A program made the translations under genes and the position numbers. Positions 54,722 through 63,701 of a DNA stretch of 64,000 bases are shown here, piece by piece. The stretch lies in NCBI RefSeq assembly GCF_001645125.1, contig NZ_LXKA01000187.1, positions 62,001 through 126,000 on the forward strand. Reading direction: 5' to 3'. Within the stretch, counting starts at the first letter, position 1. Each line of letters begins with the position of its first letter. The DNA comes from Paraburkholderia ginsengiterrae. Its GTDB lineage: Bacteria; Pseudomonadota; Gammaproteobacteria; Burkholderiales; Burkholderiaceae. Under the pieces are notes generated by a model. The model was not told the DNA's origin. It saw only the letters and a list, made by a program, of their open reading frames with translations, and did not search any database.

Positions 54722-57013
54722 ATGGAACAGAGTCGCGCATTGGGTGAAGGGCCGGCGCACGACCGGCCGGCGGCGCCTTCGTGCAACAGGCGAGCCGCCG
54801 GCGCACGGTACGCTCGCGCATGGTCATCGCGTATCGGCGTGGGCACCGTGCTGCTGACGGCCGCGCTGCTGATGTCCGCATGCGCCGATGCAAGCTCGAC
54901 GGCGACCGACGCTACGCACATCGCAGCAGGCACAGCGGCTACCGCCGGCGCCGGGCAACCGGCATCTTCCGCACAGCCCGCGCTCGAACTCGCCAAACTC
55001 AAACAACTGGCCGCCGAACAAAGCGTCGCCGCACGTGTGCCATCGGCGAGCGGCATGACCGAAAAGCGCACCCGTCCGCTGACGCTGCGCGATTCCGGCA
55101 TCGACGGTTCGATGATGTTCGCGCGCGACGTCGACTTTCGCGTGACCGGCGACATCGGCTTCATGATTCAGGACATGGCGGCGACGCTGAGCCCGGCGCA
55201 CCCGGGGCAGCCGATCGTATTCGACGATCCGACCAACGTGACGATCAACGTCCACCGTGGCCAGGTCACGATGGACAGCGCGAAACTCACGGCGATCTTC
55301 AACCGTTACCTGTTCCAGTATCAGGGCTCGCCGCTGCGCAATATGCGCGTGGTGCCGCTGGATAGCGGCAGCCTGCGCATTACCGGCGAGATGCATCGCG
55401 AGACATGGGTGCCAATCACGCTGACGGGTTCGCTCTCGATGCGCAGTGCCGACGAACTCGTGTTTCATGCCGATCACGTCGAAGTGGCCGGCGTCGGCGC
55501 AGATAAGCTGATGCAGGCCGCGCACGTGAAAATGGCCGACCTGCTGAAGGTCGATACGCCAATTGCGCGCCTCGATGGCGACGACGTGGTCATGCAAGTC
55601 ACCAAACTGACGCCGCCGCCCGCATTGCGCATGAGCATCACGCAGATCGAGACGAGCGCCGCGGGCGTGCGCTTCACGCTCGACGACCGCACCGTGCCGA
55701 TCATCGTCTGGCCCGCGACGATGCCCGCGCGTGGCCTGCTGATCCAGGGCGGCGACGTGAAATTCATGCGCTCGATGCCGATGAATATCGACATGGCGAT
55801 CGTGCCCGTCGACGCCAGCGCGTCGTTCGTGCTGGATCTGTACCACTACCGGGAGCAGTTGGCGGCCGGTTATCTCACCTTCGAAGAAACGGGCGCGCTC
55901 GACGTGCACATGCCGTCGTATCCGACGCTAGCCAACGCCGCGAGAGACACGACGGCGCAAATGGGCAGCGCGAACGCGCGCTATAACGACAGCATCATCC
56001 ATGCGCAACAGGCGGCGCTCGCGCAGGCGCGTCTCGTGTGGCAGCACATGCCGCACACGTCGAGCACCGCGTCGGCGGCGCGCGCGATTCCGGTCGGCAC
56101 GCGCGCGGCGTTTTCCGCGTCCGCCATGTCGATGCCCGGCGCCGCGCCCGCCGACGAGCGTCATTCCTCCGGCCCCGCGCCGTTGATTCATGTCGAGAAC
56201 GTCGATTTCTATGTGGCAGGGCGCATCGGTTTTCACGTGCGCTCGCTGGATGCGCAGATGGTGCCGAAGAAGCCGGGGCAACCGGTCGATCTGGACGATC
56301 CCGATCAGTACGATATCCACATCATCGGCGGCGAAGTGATAGAGCCGTGGCCGGCGATGGCCGCATTGTTCAACGACTATTTGCTCGACTACGCACCGCG
56401 CTCCCTCGACGACCTGCAGTTGAAACCCGTGGACGGCAAGCTGGAAGTGACGGGCGGCATCAAGCTGTGGAATCACTTCCCCGGCGTGTGGCTGCCGACC
56501 ACCATGAGCGGCACGATCGTCGCGAAGGATGAGCGGCATCTCGTGTATGAGCCGACATCGGTGAAAGTGCTGGGCGTGCCGCAAGCCGGCTTGCTGCGCG
56601 CGCTGGATATTCCGCTTGCCTCGCTGACGCCGTTCACGCGCAAGGGCGTGGCGCTCATGGGCAATGAACTGGTCTTCGATCAGTACACGGTGTTTCCGCC
56701 GCCGGTTCTGCAAGGACGTCTCGCGAGCGCGACCGTGACCGATGAAGGCCTCGTGCTGAAGTTCAAGCGCGACGGCAATCTCGTCGCCGCCAGACCGCCC
56801 GCAGGCGTGAGCAAAAGTTTCGTGTGGATCGAGTCCGGCGACGTGAAGATGTTCAACTCGCTGGTGACGAACACGAGAACGCTCATCAAGGACAGCTCGA
56901 ACCCCGGCGTGATGAAGTTCGACCTTTACGGCTATCGCCGGGATGTGTCGAAGGGAACGGTGAGGATGGGCGAGGACGGTGGGCTGGATGTCGATCTGGC
57001 TGCGAGGAAATAG
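54722..57013 (+). CDS. Duplicated-domain lipoprotein of unknown function
   Basis: 763 residues; ATG 54722 has caggaggag upstream. After a long polar lead, GVGTVLLTAALLMSAC gives a lipobox (Cys54). Two copies of one ~265-residue domain follow, ~134-400 and ~491-759. Matching segments, in order: DVDF/NVDF, PGQPIVFDDP/PGQPVDLDDP, AIFNRYLFQY/ALFNDYLLDY, LTPPPAL/VFPPPVL, GGDVKFMRS/SGDVKMFNS, FVLDLYHYREQLAAG/MKFDLYGYRRDVSKG. An Ala/Ser/His-rich linker joins them. No catalytic motif is evident, and I do not recognise the family. It is likely periplasmic, anchored in a membrane, and beta-rich. Confidence 0.85.
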   Translation: MEQSRALGEGPAHDRPAAPSCNRRAAGARYARAWSSRIGVGTVLLTAALLMSACADASSTATDATHIAAGTAATAGAGQPASSAQPALELAKLKQLAAEQSVAARVPSASGMTEKRTRPLTLRDSGIDGSMMFARDVDFRVTGDIGFMIQDMAATLSPAHPGQPIVFDDPTNVTINVHRGQVTMDSAKLTAIFNRYLFQYQGSPLRNMRVVPLDSGSLRITGEMHRETWVPITLTGSLSMRSADELVFHADHVEVAGVGADKLMQAAHVKMADLLKVDTPIARLDGDDVVMQVTKLTPPPALRMSITQIETSAAGVRFTLDDRTVPIIVWPATMPARGLLIQGGDVKFMRSMPMNIDMAIVPVDASASFVLDLYHYREQLAAGYLTFEETGALDVHMPSYPTLANAARDTTAQMGSANARYNDSIIHAQQAALAQARLVWQHMPHTSSTASAARAIPVGTRAAFSASAMSMPGAAPADERHSSGPAPLIHVENVDFYVAGRIGFHVRSLDAQMVPKKPGQPVDLDDPDQYDIHIIGGEVIEPWPAMAALFNDYLLDYAPRSLDDLQLKPVDGKLEVTGGIKLWNHFPGVWLPTTMSGTIVAKDERHLVYEPTSVKVLGVPQAGLLRALDIPLASLTPFTRKGVALMGNELVFDQYTVFPPPVLQGRLASATVTDEGLVLKFKRDGNLVAARPPAGVSKSFVWIESGDVKMFNSLVTNTRTLIKDSSNPGVMKFDLYGYRRDVSKGTVRMGEDGGLDVDLAARK

Positions 57014-57028
57014 CATGACCGCTTTGCC

Positions 57029-57059
57029 CTGCACGGCGTTTTGCCGAAGCGCCGTGCAG
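57029..57059. other. Hairpin between convergent genes
   Basis: ctgcacggcg / cgccgtgcag, a perfect 10-bp stem with an 11-base loop between the lipoprotein gene and iolB. There is no T run on either side, so terminator function is uncertain. Confidence 0.5.
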
Positions 57060-57069
57060 AACCGCAACG

Positions 57070-57870
57070 TCAGGCATCCTTATTGATGATCCATTCATGC
57101 GCCGGATCGTTGCGGAAATGCCAGGCCCGCTGCCCGCCGGCCATGACGTTCAGATAGTACGAGTCATAGCCGTAAGGCACGACTACGGGGTGATACCCAC
57201 GCGGCACCATCACCACGTCATGGTTCTCGACAGCCATCGATTCGTCGATGTCGCGCAGGTCCGTGTACACGCGCTGAAACGCGAACCCTTGCGGCGGATC
57301 GAGCCGGTGATAGTAAGTCTCTTCGAGTGAACTCTCGTGCGGGACGTTGTCGGTGTCGTGCTTATGCGGCGGATAGCTGGACGCGTGTCCGCCCGGCGTC
57401 CTGACTTCCACCACCAGCAGCGACTCCGCGGGCTCGGTCTGTGGAAGAATATCGCATACGTATCGCGTATTCAGCGACTTGCCGCGCGTGGAACGCTTCA
57501 TCGAAGCAGGTTCGATCAGCCTCGCCGGATACTTGCCTTCGGCGGGCGCGCTTGCCACGCCGATCTCGGCATCGCGGCACGCGCGAACGGTGGTCCGCAC
57601 GCCCGGCGGCAGATAGACCGCGAACGGCGCGGCGTCTTCGAACACGCTGTCGCGCGAACCTAGCGAACGCCAGGTGGTGCCCGCCGTTTCAACATCCACC
57701 GCACCCGTGAGCACGACGATGCACACCTCGCGCGACGGTTCGAACACATGCACGACGTCGCTCGCAGCCAGCCGGTAGGCGGCAAATCCCACATACCGCC
57801 AGCACGCCGACTCCGGCGTGACCCGCGCGATCGTCTGGCCTTCGCGCTGCGCCTTGACCAATAGACTCAT
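57070..57870 (-). CDS. iolB: 5-deoxy-glucuronate isomerase
   Basis: Converts 5-deoxy-glucuronate to 2-deoxy-5-keto-gluconate in myo-inositol breakdown. 266 residues, bicupin fold: SSYPPHKHDTDNVPHESSLE holds the metal-binding His/Glu cluster, and VPRGYHPVVVPYGYDSYYLN is the late conserved strand pair. Last gene of the operon here; its ATG overlaps the iolE stop by 4 bases. Confidence 0.95.
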   Translation of the reverse strand: MSLLVKAQREGQTIARVTPESACWRYVGFAAYRLAASDVVHVFEPSREVCIVVLTGAVDVETAGTTWRSLGSRDSVFEDAAPFAVYLPPGVRTTVRACRDAEIGVASAPAEGKYPARLIEPASMKRSTRGKSLNTRYVCDILPQTEPAESLLVVEVRTPGGHASSYPPHKHDTDNVPHESSLEETYYHRLDPPQGFAFQRVYTDLRDIDESMAVENHDVVMVPRGYHPVVVPYGYDSYYLNVMAGGQRAWHFRNDPAHEWIINKDA

Positions 57871-58793
57871 GCTGCCTCCTGCGCCGCTCTTTCAGCGGCG
57901 TCGAGCGGCGCGTCGACCAGCGCCCGCAAGGTCTGGAAACCTTTCTGCGCATACTCGAACGACGGCGCCACCACCGGGTCCTGTTCCGCTTCGACCACCA
58001 GCCAGCCGCGATAGCCGTGGCGCTTCAGGCGCGCGATGATCGCCGGGAAGTTCACCGCGCCGTCGCCCGGCACTGTGAAGGCGCCCGCGATCACCGCGTC
58101 GAGAAAACTCCAGTTGCGATTGCGCGCCAGTTTCATCACGGCGGGGCGCACGTCCTTGCAATGCACGTGGCAGACGCGCCCGATATGCCGGTCGAGCACC
58201 GCGAGCGGATCGCCGCCGGCGAACGTGATGTGCCCCGCGTCGAACAGCAGGCCAACGGCGTCGCTCGTGCGCGACATGAGTTGATCGACGTCAGCCGGGG
58301 TCTCGACATACGCCCCCATGTGATGATGATAGGCGAGCCGCACGCCACGGCTCTGGGTAAAACGCGCGAACTCGTCGACGCGTGCGGCATATGCGGCCCA
58401 CTGCGCGTCGCTGAAAAAACGCGGCCGTTGATAGAGCGGCTGCGGCGCGCCCTGAATCGAATCGGCGACCTCGCCGTAGACCATCACAGTCGCGCCGTTT
58501 TGCGCGAGCAGGTCGAGATGCGGGCCGACCGCGGCGATTTCCTCTGCCACGCTGCGCCGCGCGAGACGCCCGGAATACCAGCCGGACACCAGCGCGAGAT
58601 CGTATTGCGCGAGCAGCGCCTTCAGCGCTTGCGGTTCGCGCGGAAACTTGTTACCGAGTTCGAAGCCTTGGTAGCCGATCTGACGACCCTCCGTCAACGC
58701 GACTTCGAGTGGCGTCTCGCCGCCGAGCGAAGGCAGATCGTCGTTCATCCACGATAACGGGTTGATGCCGATACGTACGTCGAAAGCAGTCAT
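57867..58793 (-). CDS. iolE: Myo-inosose-2 dehydratase
   Basis: Dehydrates 2-keto-myo-inositol (scyllo-inosose) to the trihydroxy-dione. 308 residues of the xylose-isomerase-like TIM barrel: RIGINPLSWMNDDLPSLGG at the start, LAYHHHMGAYVETPADVD, LLFDAGHITFAGGDP and HVHCKDVRP supply the metal ligands. ATG 58793 is ten bases after the iolD stop. Confidence 0.95.
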   Translation of the reverse strand: MTAFDVRIGINPLSWMNDDLPSLGGETPLEVALTEGRQIGYQGFELGNKFPREPQALKALLAQYDLALVSGWYSGRLARRSVAEEIAAVGPHLDLLAQNGATVMVYGEVADSIQGAPQPLYQRPRFFSDAQWAAYAARVDEFARFTQSRGVRLAYHHHMGAYVETPADVDQLMSRTSDAVGLLFDAGHITFAGGDPLAVLDRHIGRVCHVHCKDVRPAVMKLARNRNWSFLDAVIAGAFTVPGDGAVNFPAIIARLKRHGYRGWLVVEAEQDPVVAPSFEYAQKGFQTLRALVDAPLDAAERAAQEAA

Positions 58794-58803
58794 GCGGGCG
58801 TCC

Positions 58804-60777
58804 TCATGCGTTGTCGGTGGGGCCGGCGGGATCGGCCAGGCTGTCCGGCTCCGCGCGAGCCGCGAGTTGCGCGTCGTATTTGGCGCGTGCCGCGCGCACG
58901 CTCGCGCGCGTGGAGACTTCGGGAACCGCGACTTCCCACCACCAACCGCCTTCGTCGGTGGTGCGGGCAGGGTCCGTGTCGATGCTGATGACGTACGTGC
59001 GTTCCGCCGCGCGGGCGCGTTGCAGCGCGGCTTCGAGTTCGGCGAGATTCGCCGCATGTTCGGCCTGTGCGCCGAGCGCGCGCGCGTGCGCCGCGAAATC
59101 GATCTGCGGCGCCCCGAGCGGCCCTTGCATGCAATCCGCCAGCAGATTGTTGAACGGCGCGCCGCCGCAGGCCTGCTGCAAGCGGTTGATGCAGCCATAG
59201 CCGCGATTGTCGAGCACCACGACGATCAGCTTCGCGCCGAGCATGACCGAGGTCGCGATTTCGCTGTTCATCATCAGATAGCTGCCGTCGCCGACCATCA
59301 CGATCACGTCGCGAGCGGGCCGCGCGAGCTTCACGCCAAGCCCGCCGGCAATCTCGTAGCCCATGCACGAATAGCCGTATTCGACGTGGTACGCGCCCGG
59401 CTGGCCGGCGCGCCACAGCTTGTGCAATTCGGCGGGCAGCGTGCCGGCCGCGCACACCACGATGTCGTGGGTCGGCGAATTGGCGCACGAGCGCTGCACC
59501 GCGCCGATCACGTCGCCCTCGTAAGGCAGCACGGCATCGCGTTGCGGCGCGTGCGTGAGCGTGTGCACCGTCTCGCGCCAGCCCGCCGCGAGCTTGTGCG
59601 CGCGCGCGGTCCATGCGCGCTCCGCGTGCCAGCCTTGCAGCGGTTCGGCGAGCGCTTCGAGCGCAAGACGCGCGTCCGCTTCGACCACTTGCCCACGGTG
59701 CTTCAGACCGTCGAAGGCATTGGCGTTGATGGCGACCACATCGGCTTGCGTGAACAAGGTGTTCGAACCGGTGGTGAAATCCTGCAGGCGGGTGCCGACG
59801 GCCAGCACGCAATCGGCGTCGTGAGCCAATGCGTTCGCGGCGGGCGAGCCGGTGACCCCCAGCGCGCCCGCGTTCAGCGGATCGTTCCACGCGAGCGAGC
59901 CTTTGCCGGCCTGGGTTTCCGCCACCGGAATACCGTGAGCGGCTGCGAAGCGCTGCAAGGCATCGGCCGCGCGGCCGTAGAGCACGCCGCCGCCCGCGAC
60001 GATCAACGGACGCCTGGCTTCGCGCAGTCGGGTGCAGGCCGCCTCGATCTCGTCGGCGCGCGGCGCGGGCGCATAAAACGTGACGACGCGCGGCGCGAAG
60101 AAGCTGACGGGAAAATCCCAGGCCTGCGCCTGCACGTCCTGCGGCAACGCGAGTGTGACGGGGCCGCACAAGGCGGCATCGGTGAGCACGCGCAGCGCGC
60201 GCGGCAGGGCGTTGAGCAATTGCGCCGGATGCACGATGCGGTCGAAGTAGCGCGATACCGGTTTGAGTGCGTCGTTGGCCGAGACGCCGCCATCGTGGAA
60301 GTCCTCGACCTGCTGCAGGACCGGATCGGGCGCGCGCGACACGAAGATGTCGCCGGGCAGCAGCAGCACCGGCAGACGGTTCACGTGCGCGAGTGCCGCC
60401 GCGGTCACGAGATTGGTGGCGCCCGGTCCGATCGACGTGGTGACCGCCATCATGCGGCGGCGCATATGTGCCTTTGCGTAGGCAATCGCGCTGTGCGCCA
60501 TGGCCTGTTCGTTATGCGCGCGCACGGTGGGCAGTTCTTCGCGATGCTGATACAGCGCTTCGCCGAGGCCTGCCACGTTGCCGTGGCCGAAAATGGCGAA
60601 CACGCCGCCGAAGAGCGGTTCGGTACCCTGGCCGTCCTCGGTCGTCACGCGTTGCGCCGCGAGATAGCGGACCAGCGCCTGGGCGGCCGTCAGGCGAATG
60701 GTGCCGCCCGGCGTCGCGCGGGCCAGGCTGGCGTCGTTGGCCGAGGCCGCGTCGTGATGCAATACGCGCTGGTTCAT
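58804..60777 (-). CDS. iolD: 3D-(3,5/4)-trihydroxycyclohexane-1,2-dione hydrolase
   Basis: Thiamine-diphosphate enzyme that opens the inositol-derived ring to 5-deoxy-glucuronate. 657 residues: PYR-domain Glu region YQHREELPTVRAHNEQAMAH, and the ThDP/Mg motif GDGSYLMMNSEIATS with the final Asn in DNRGYGCINRLQ. ATG 60777 has aggagaagg upstream and overlaps the iolC stop (ATGA). Confidence 0.95.
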   Translation of the reverse strand: MNQRVLHHDAASANDASLARATPGGTIRLTAAQALVRYLAAQRVTTEDGQGTEPLFGGVFAIFGHGNVAGLGEALYQHREELPTVRAHNEQAMAHSAIAYAKAHMRRRMMAVTTSIGPGATNLVTAAALAHVNRLPVLLLPGDIFVSRAPDPVLQQVEDFHDGGVSANDALKPVSRYFDRIVHPAQLLNALPRALRVLTDAALCGPVTLALPQDVQAQAWDFPVSFFAPRVVTFYAPAPRADEIEAACTRLREARRPLIVAGGGVLYGRAADALQRFAAAHGIPVAETQAGKGSLAWNDPLNAGALGVTGSPAANALAHDADCVLAVGTRLQDFTTGSNTLFTQADVVAINANAFDGLKHRGQVVEADARLALEALAEPLQGWHAERAWTARAHKLAAGWRETVHTLTHAPQRDAVLPYEGDVIGAVQRSCANSPTHDIVVCAAGTLPAELHKLWRAGQPGAYHVEYGYSCMGYEIAGGLGVKLARPARDVIVMVGDGSYLMMNSEIATSVMLGAKLIVVVLDNRGYGCINRLQQACGGAPFNNLLADCMQGPLGAPQIDFAAHARALGAQAEHAANLAELEAALQRARAAERTYVISIDTDPARTTDEGGWWWEVAVPEVSTRASVRAARAKYDAQLAARAEPDSLADPAGPTDNA

Positions 60778-62813
60778 GCAGCCTTCTCCTGATGAACATG
60801 ATCCGGCGCGGCGTGTGGCGCGGCTGTCGTGCCGCGTGCCGCGCGCCAACCGGCGATCAGCATTTCGAAGGTGTGGCGCACGCGCGCAATCAGCTCGTCG
60901 TCGCCGATTTCGCCTGCGAGCCACGCATGGCTCGGCTCGTGGAAGATCGTGCGGCCCACCGTGAAGCCGCGGCACGTGGCCGATTGCGCCGCCGCGCGAA
61001 AGCCTTCGTTCAACTGCTCGACGCCCGCCGACAAACCGAGCAGGACCACGCCGCGGCAGTAGGGATCGCGCTCGGCGATCAGCGCGTCGACGGCTTGCCA
61101 TTGGGCGGCGTCCATCGGTTCGAGCTTCCACCACTCCGGATAGATGCCGATGTTGTACAGGCGCTTCAGCGCGCGATACACGATGTCCGGCGTCTGCGGC
61201 AAATTCGCATGCTTGGGCGGAATCACTTCGAGCAGCAATTCATGGCCGCTCGCCTGCGTCGCGTCGTAGAGCGCCCGCAACTGGGCTTCCTGTTCGAGAC
61301 GCTGCTCGACGGGTTCGTCGGGATGGAACTGCACGAGGCACTTGGCAACATGCTCCTGCGGCCACGGGATCAGCGTCGTGCCGATCGAGCGGCCATGATC
61401 GAACACAAGGGGCACTGAGCCGGGCAGCTCGACCGGCCGGCCGATCCACCAGCCGCGGCCGGTGGCGGCGTTGAGCGCGTCCTGACCATAGCGGTCGTCG
61501 ATCAGTACGCCGATGCAACCTTGCAGACCCAGCGCGCGCTCGGTCTGTGCGACCGCTTCGACGAACAGGCCCTTCAGGCGCGCGATACGCGCCTCGTCGG
61601 CGCCGGTCTGCTGGGCGAGCTCGAAGAACTGGTTGCGATGGTCGAAGGCGAAGCCGAGTACTTCGTCCCATTGCTTGCGGGCCGGCGAGACCCGATGCAG
61701 GCGCGCGAGCGTCGCGTCGCGATCGGGGCGGCGCATACGCTGCGGATCGGCTTTGGCCTCGCGCAGGAAATAGTCGAGTTCGGCGGGCGTCGGCATGGCT
61801 GGCGCGCAGCCGTGCCGCGAGACGACCAGCGCGCCGCTCGCATTCGCGGCGCGCGCACAGGCTTCGAGCGGCTGATCGCGCAGCCATCCGGAGAGAAAGC
61901 CCGAGGCGAACGCGTCGCGCGCGCCGAGCACGTTCAGCACTTCGACTTCCACGCCGCCTTGCATCGGCACACTGTCGAGCGAGGCGGGCACTTTGCCGTC
62001 GATGATCTGGCAGCCCAGCGGCCCGCGCTTGAGCACCAGCGTGGCGGGGGTGACGGCGCGCACCATGGCGAGCGCCTCGATCAGCTCGGTCTTGCCGCCG
62101 GCAATGCGGAATTCCTCTTCGGTGCCGATCACCAGGTCGAACAAGGGCAGAATGCGCTGCAAATGCGCGGTGACGCCCTCGCTCGCCACGAAGCGGGTTT
62201 CGCCGTCCGCCTTGCCGGTGAGGCCCCACAACACGGGGCGGTAGTCGATGTCGAGCACGGTGCGCACCTGGTTGCGGCGCGCGTAATCGAGCGCGCGGCG
62301 GCTCGTGCGGTTCACCTGTTCGGTGGAAAAATGCGTGCCGGTGATCAGCAGCGCTTTCGACGAGGCGATATAGGCTTCATCGAAATCTGCTTCGTCGACG
62401 GCCATGTCCGCACAGTTCTCGCGGTAGAAAATCAGCGGGAACGTGTCGCGGTCTTTCAGGCCGAGCAGCACGAGCGCGGTCAGGCGTTCCGGATCGACGC
62501 GCACGTGGCTGACGTCGCAACCTTCCTTGGCGAGCGTCTCCGTCAGAAAGCGGCCCATATGGTCGTTGCCGACGCGCGCCAGCATCGACGAAGCGAGTCC
62601 GAGGCGCGCGCAGCCGAACGCGATATTCGCCGACGACCCGCCGAGATACTTGGCGAAGCTCGACACGTCTTCGAGCCGCGCGCCGACCTGCTGAGCGTAC
62701 AGATCGACGGCGAGGCGGCCGAGGCAGACGATGTCGCGGCTGCGGCCCGGCGCGAAGCGGCTGCCGGCCACGAGCCCGGTTGCGGTTGCGTTGGATGTGC
62801 TGGAATGATCCAT
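60774..62813 (-). CDS. iolC: 5-dehydro-2-deoxygluconokinase fused to DUF2090 domain
   Basis: 679 residues. The N-terminal PfkB sugar kinase (~residues 25-345) phosphorylates 2-deoxy-5-keto-gluconate: CLGRLAVDLYAQQVG, YLGGSSANIAFGCARLG. The C-terminal DUF2090 domain (~360-670) is aldolase-like and is thought to perform the following IolJ step. The PfkB anion-hole motif, normally GAGD, reads GARD (Arg299, codon at 61917-61919); the catalytic Asp300 is kept. Stop overlaps iolD by 4 bases. Confidence 0.93.
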   Translation of the reverse strand: MDHSSTSNATATGLVAGSRFAPGRSRDIVCLGRLAVDLYAQQVGARLEDVSSFAKYLGGSSANIAFGCARLGLASSMLARVGNDHMGRFLTETLAKEGCDVSHVRVDPERLTALVLLGLKDRDTFPLIFYRENCADMAVDEADFDEAYIASSKALLITGTHFSTEQVNRTSRRALDYARRNQVRTVLDIDYRPVLWGLTGKADGETRFVASEGVTAHLQRILPLFDLVIGTEEEFRIAGGKTELIEALAMVRAVTPATLVLKRGPLGCQIIDGKVPASLDSVPMQGGVEVEVLNVLGARDAFASGFLSGWLRDQPLEACARAANASGALVVSRHGCAPAMPTPAELDYFLREAKADPQRMRRPDRDATLARLHRVSPARKQWDEVLGFAFDHRNQFFELAQQTGADEARIARLKGLFVEAVAQTERALGLQGCIGVLIDDRYGQDALNAATGRGWWIGRPVELPGSVPLVFDHGRSIGTTLIPWPQEHVAKCLVQFHPDEPVEQRLEQEAQLRALYDATQASGHELLLEVIPPKHANLPQTPDIVYRALKRLYNIGIYPEWWKLEPMDAAQWQAVDALIAERDPYCRGVVLLGLSAGVEQLNEGFRAAAQSATCRGFTVGRTIFHEPSHAWLAGEIGDDELIARVRHTFEMLIAGWRAARGTTAAPHAAPDHVHQEKAA

Positions 62814-62878
62814 GAATAATCCTGAGTAGCTGAGCGCGGTTGCAGGGCGCGCAGGCGCCCGCAAGCCGCGCGTATGAA

Positions 62879-63688
62879 TCAGATCGTCGCGCCTTCGAGT
62901 TCGCCGATCATCTTCTGCATTTCGGCGCCGCCGGCCATCATGTCGAGCACTTCGTCCTTGCTGATGGTTTCCTTGGTGAACGTGCCGAGCGATTTGCCGC
63001 GGTTGAGCACCGTGAACGAATCGCCGATCGGATACGCGTGGTGAACGTTGTGCGTAATGAAAATCACCGAGATGCCTTTGGCGCGCGCCTTGTGAATCAG
63101 TTTGAGCACGTTGAAGCTCTGCTTCACGCCGAGCGCGGCGGTCGGTTCGTCGAGAATCAGCACGCGCGCGCCGAAGTGAATCGCCCGCGCAATCGCGAGG
63201 CACTGCTTCTCGCCGCCGGACATGGTGCCGATAGGCTGGTGCGGATCGCGCACGTTAATGCCCATTTCAGCGAGCTTGTCGCGCGCTGTGGTGGCGCAGG
63301 TGTCGAGATCCATCACGTTCAGGATGCCAAACAGTTTCTTTTGCGGCTCGCGCCCCATGAAGAAGTTGCGTGCCACGGAGAGCAGCGGCACCAGCGCGAG
63401 ATCCTGATACACGGTGGCGATGCCGAGATCGAGCGCGTCTTTCGGCGATGTGAAGCGCACCGGTTTGCCGTCGACCAGGTAGGTGCCTTCGCTCGGCTGG
63501 TACACCCCGGCGAGCGTCTTGATCAGGGTCGATTTGCCTGCGCCGTTGTCGCCGAGCAGGCAATGCACTTCGCCGCGCTTGAGCCTGATCGTGACGTCGT
63601 TGAGCGCGATGATGTTGCCGAAATAACGGCTGACGTTCTCGAGCGCCAGGATGTAGTCGCCGGCGGTCTGTTCAGTGGCGGTCATCAT
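62879..63688 (-). CDS. Sugar (probably myo-inositol) ABC transporter ATPase
   Basis: 269 residues with one nucleotide-binding domain: Walker [11 protein letters not shown]-loop [17 protein letters not shown], signature [14 protein letters not shown], Walker [14 protein letters not shown]-loop [10 protein letters not shown]. It is like the ribose/inositol family but with a single ATPase domain rather than the tandem RbsA form. The start has aaggag; ATG 63685 is equally possible. It lies between the permease and iolC, so inositol is the likely substrate. Confidence 0.88.
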   Translation of the reverse strand: MMTATEQTAGDYILALENVSRYFGNIIALNDVTIRLKRGEVHCLLGDNGAGKSTLIKTLAGVYQPSEGTYLVDGKPVRFTSPKDALDLGIATVYQDLALVPLLSVARNFFMGREPQKKLFGILNVMDLDTCATTARDKLAEMGINVRDPHQPIGTMSGGEKQCLAIARAIHFGARVLILDEPTAALGVKQSFNVLKLIHKARAKGISVIFITHNVHHAYPIGDSFTVLNRGKSLGTFTKETISKDEVLDMMAGGAEMQKMIGELEGATI

Positions 63689-63701
63689 GAACTCCTTGTC
63701 T

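Noticed and set aside
58762-60792. 676-codon open frame antisense to iolD
   Set aside because: Shadow frame of iolD, without recognisable domain or initiation site.
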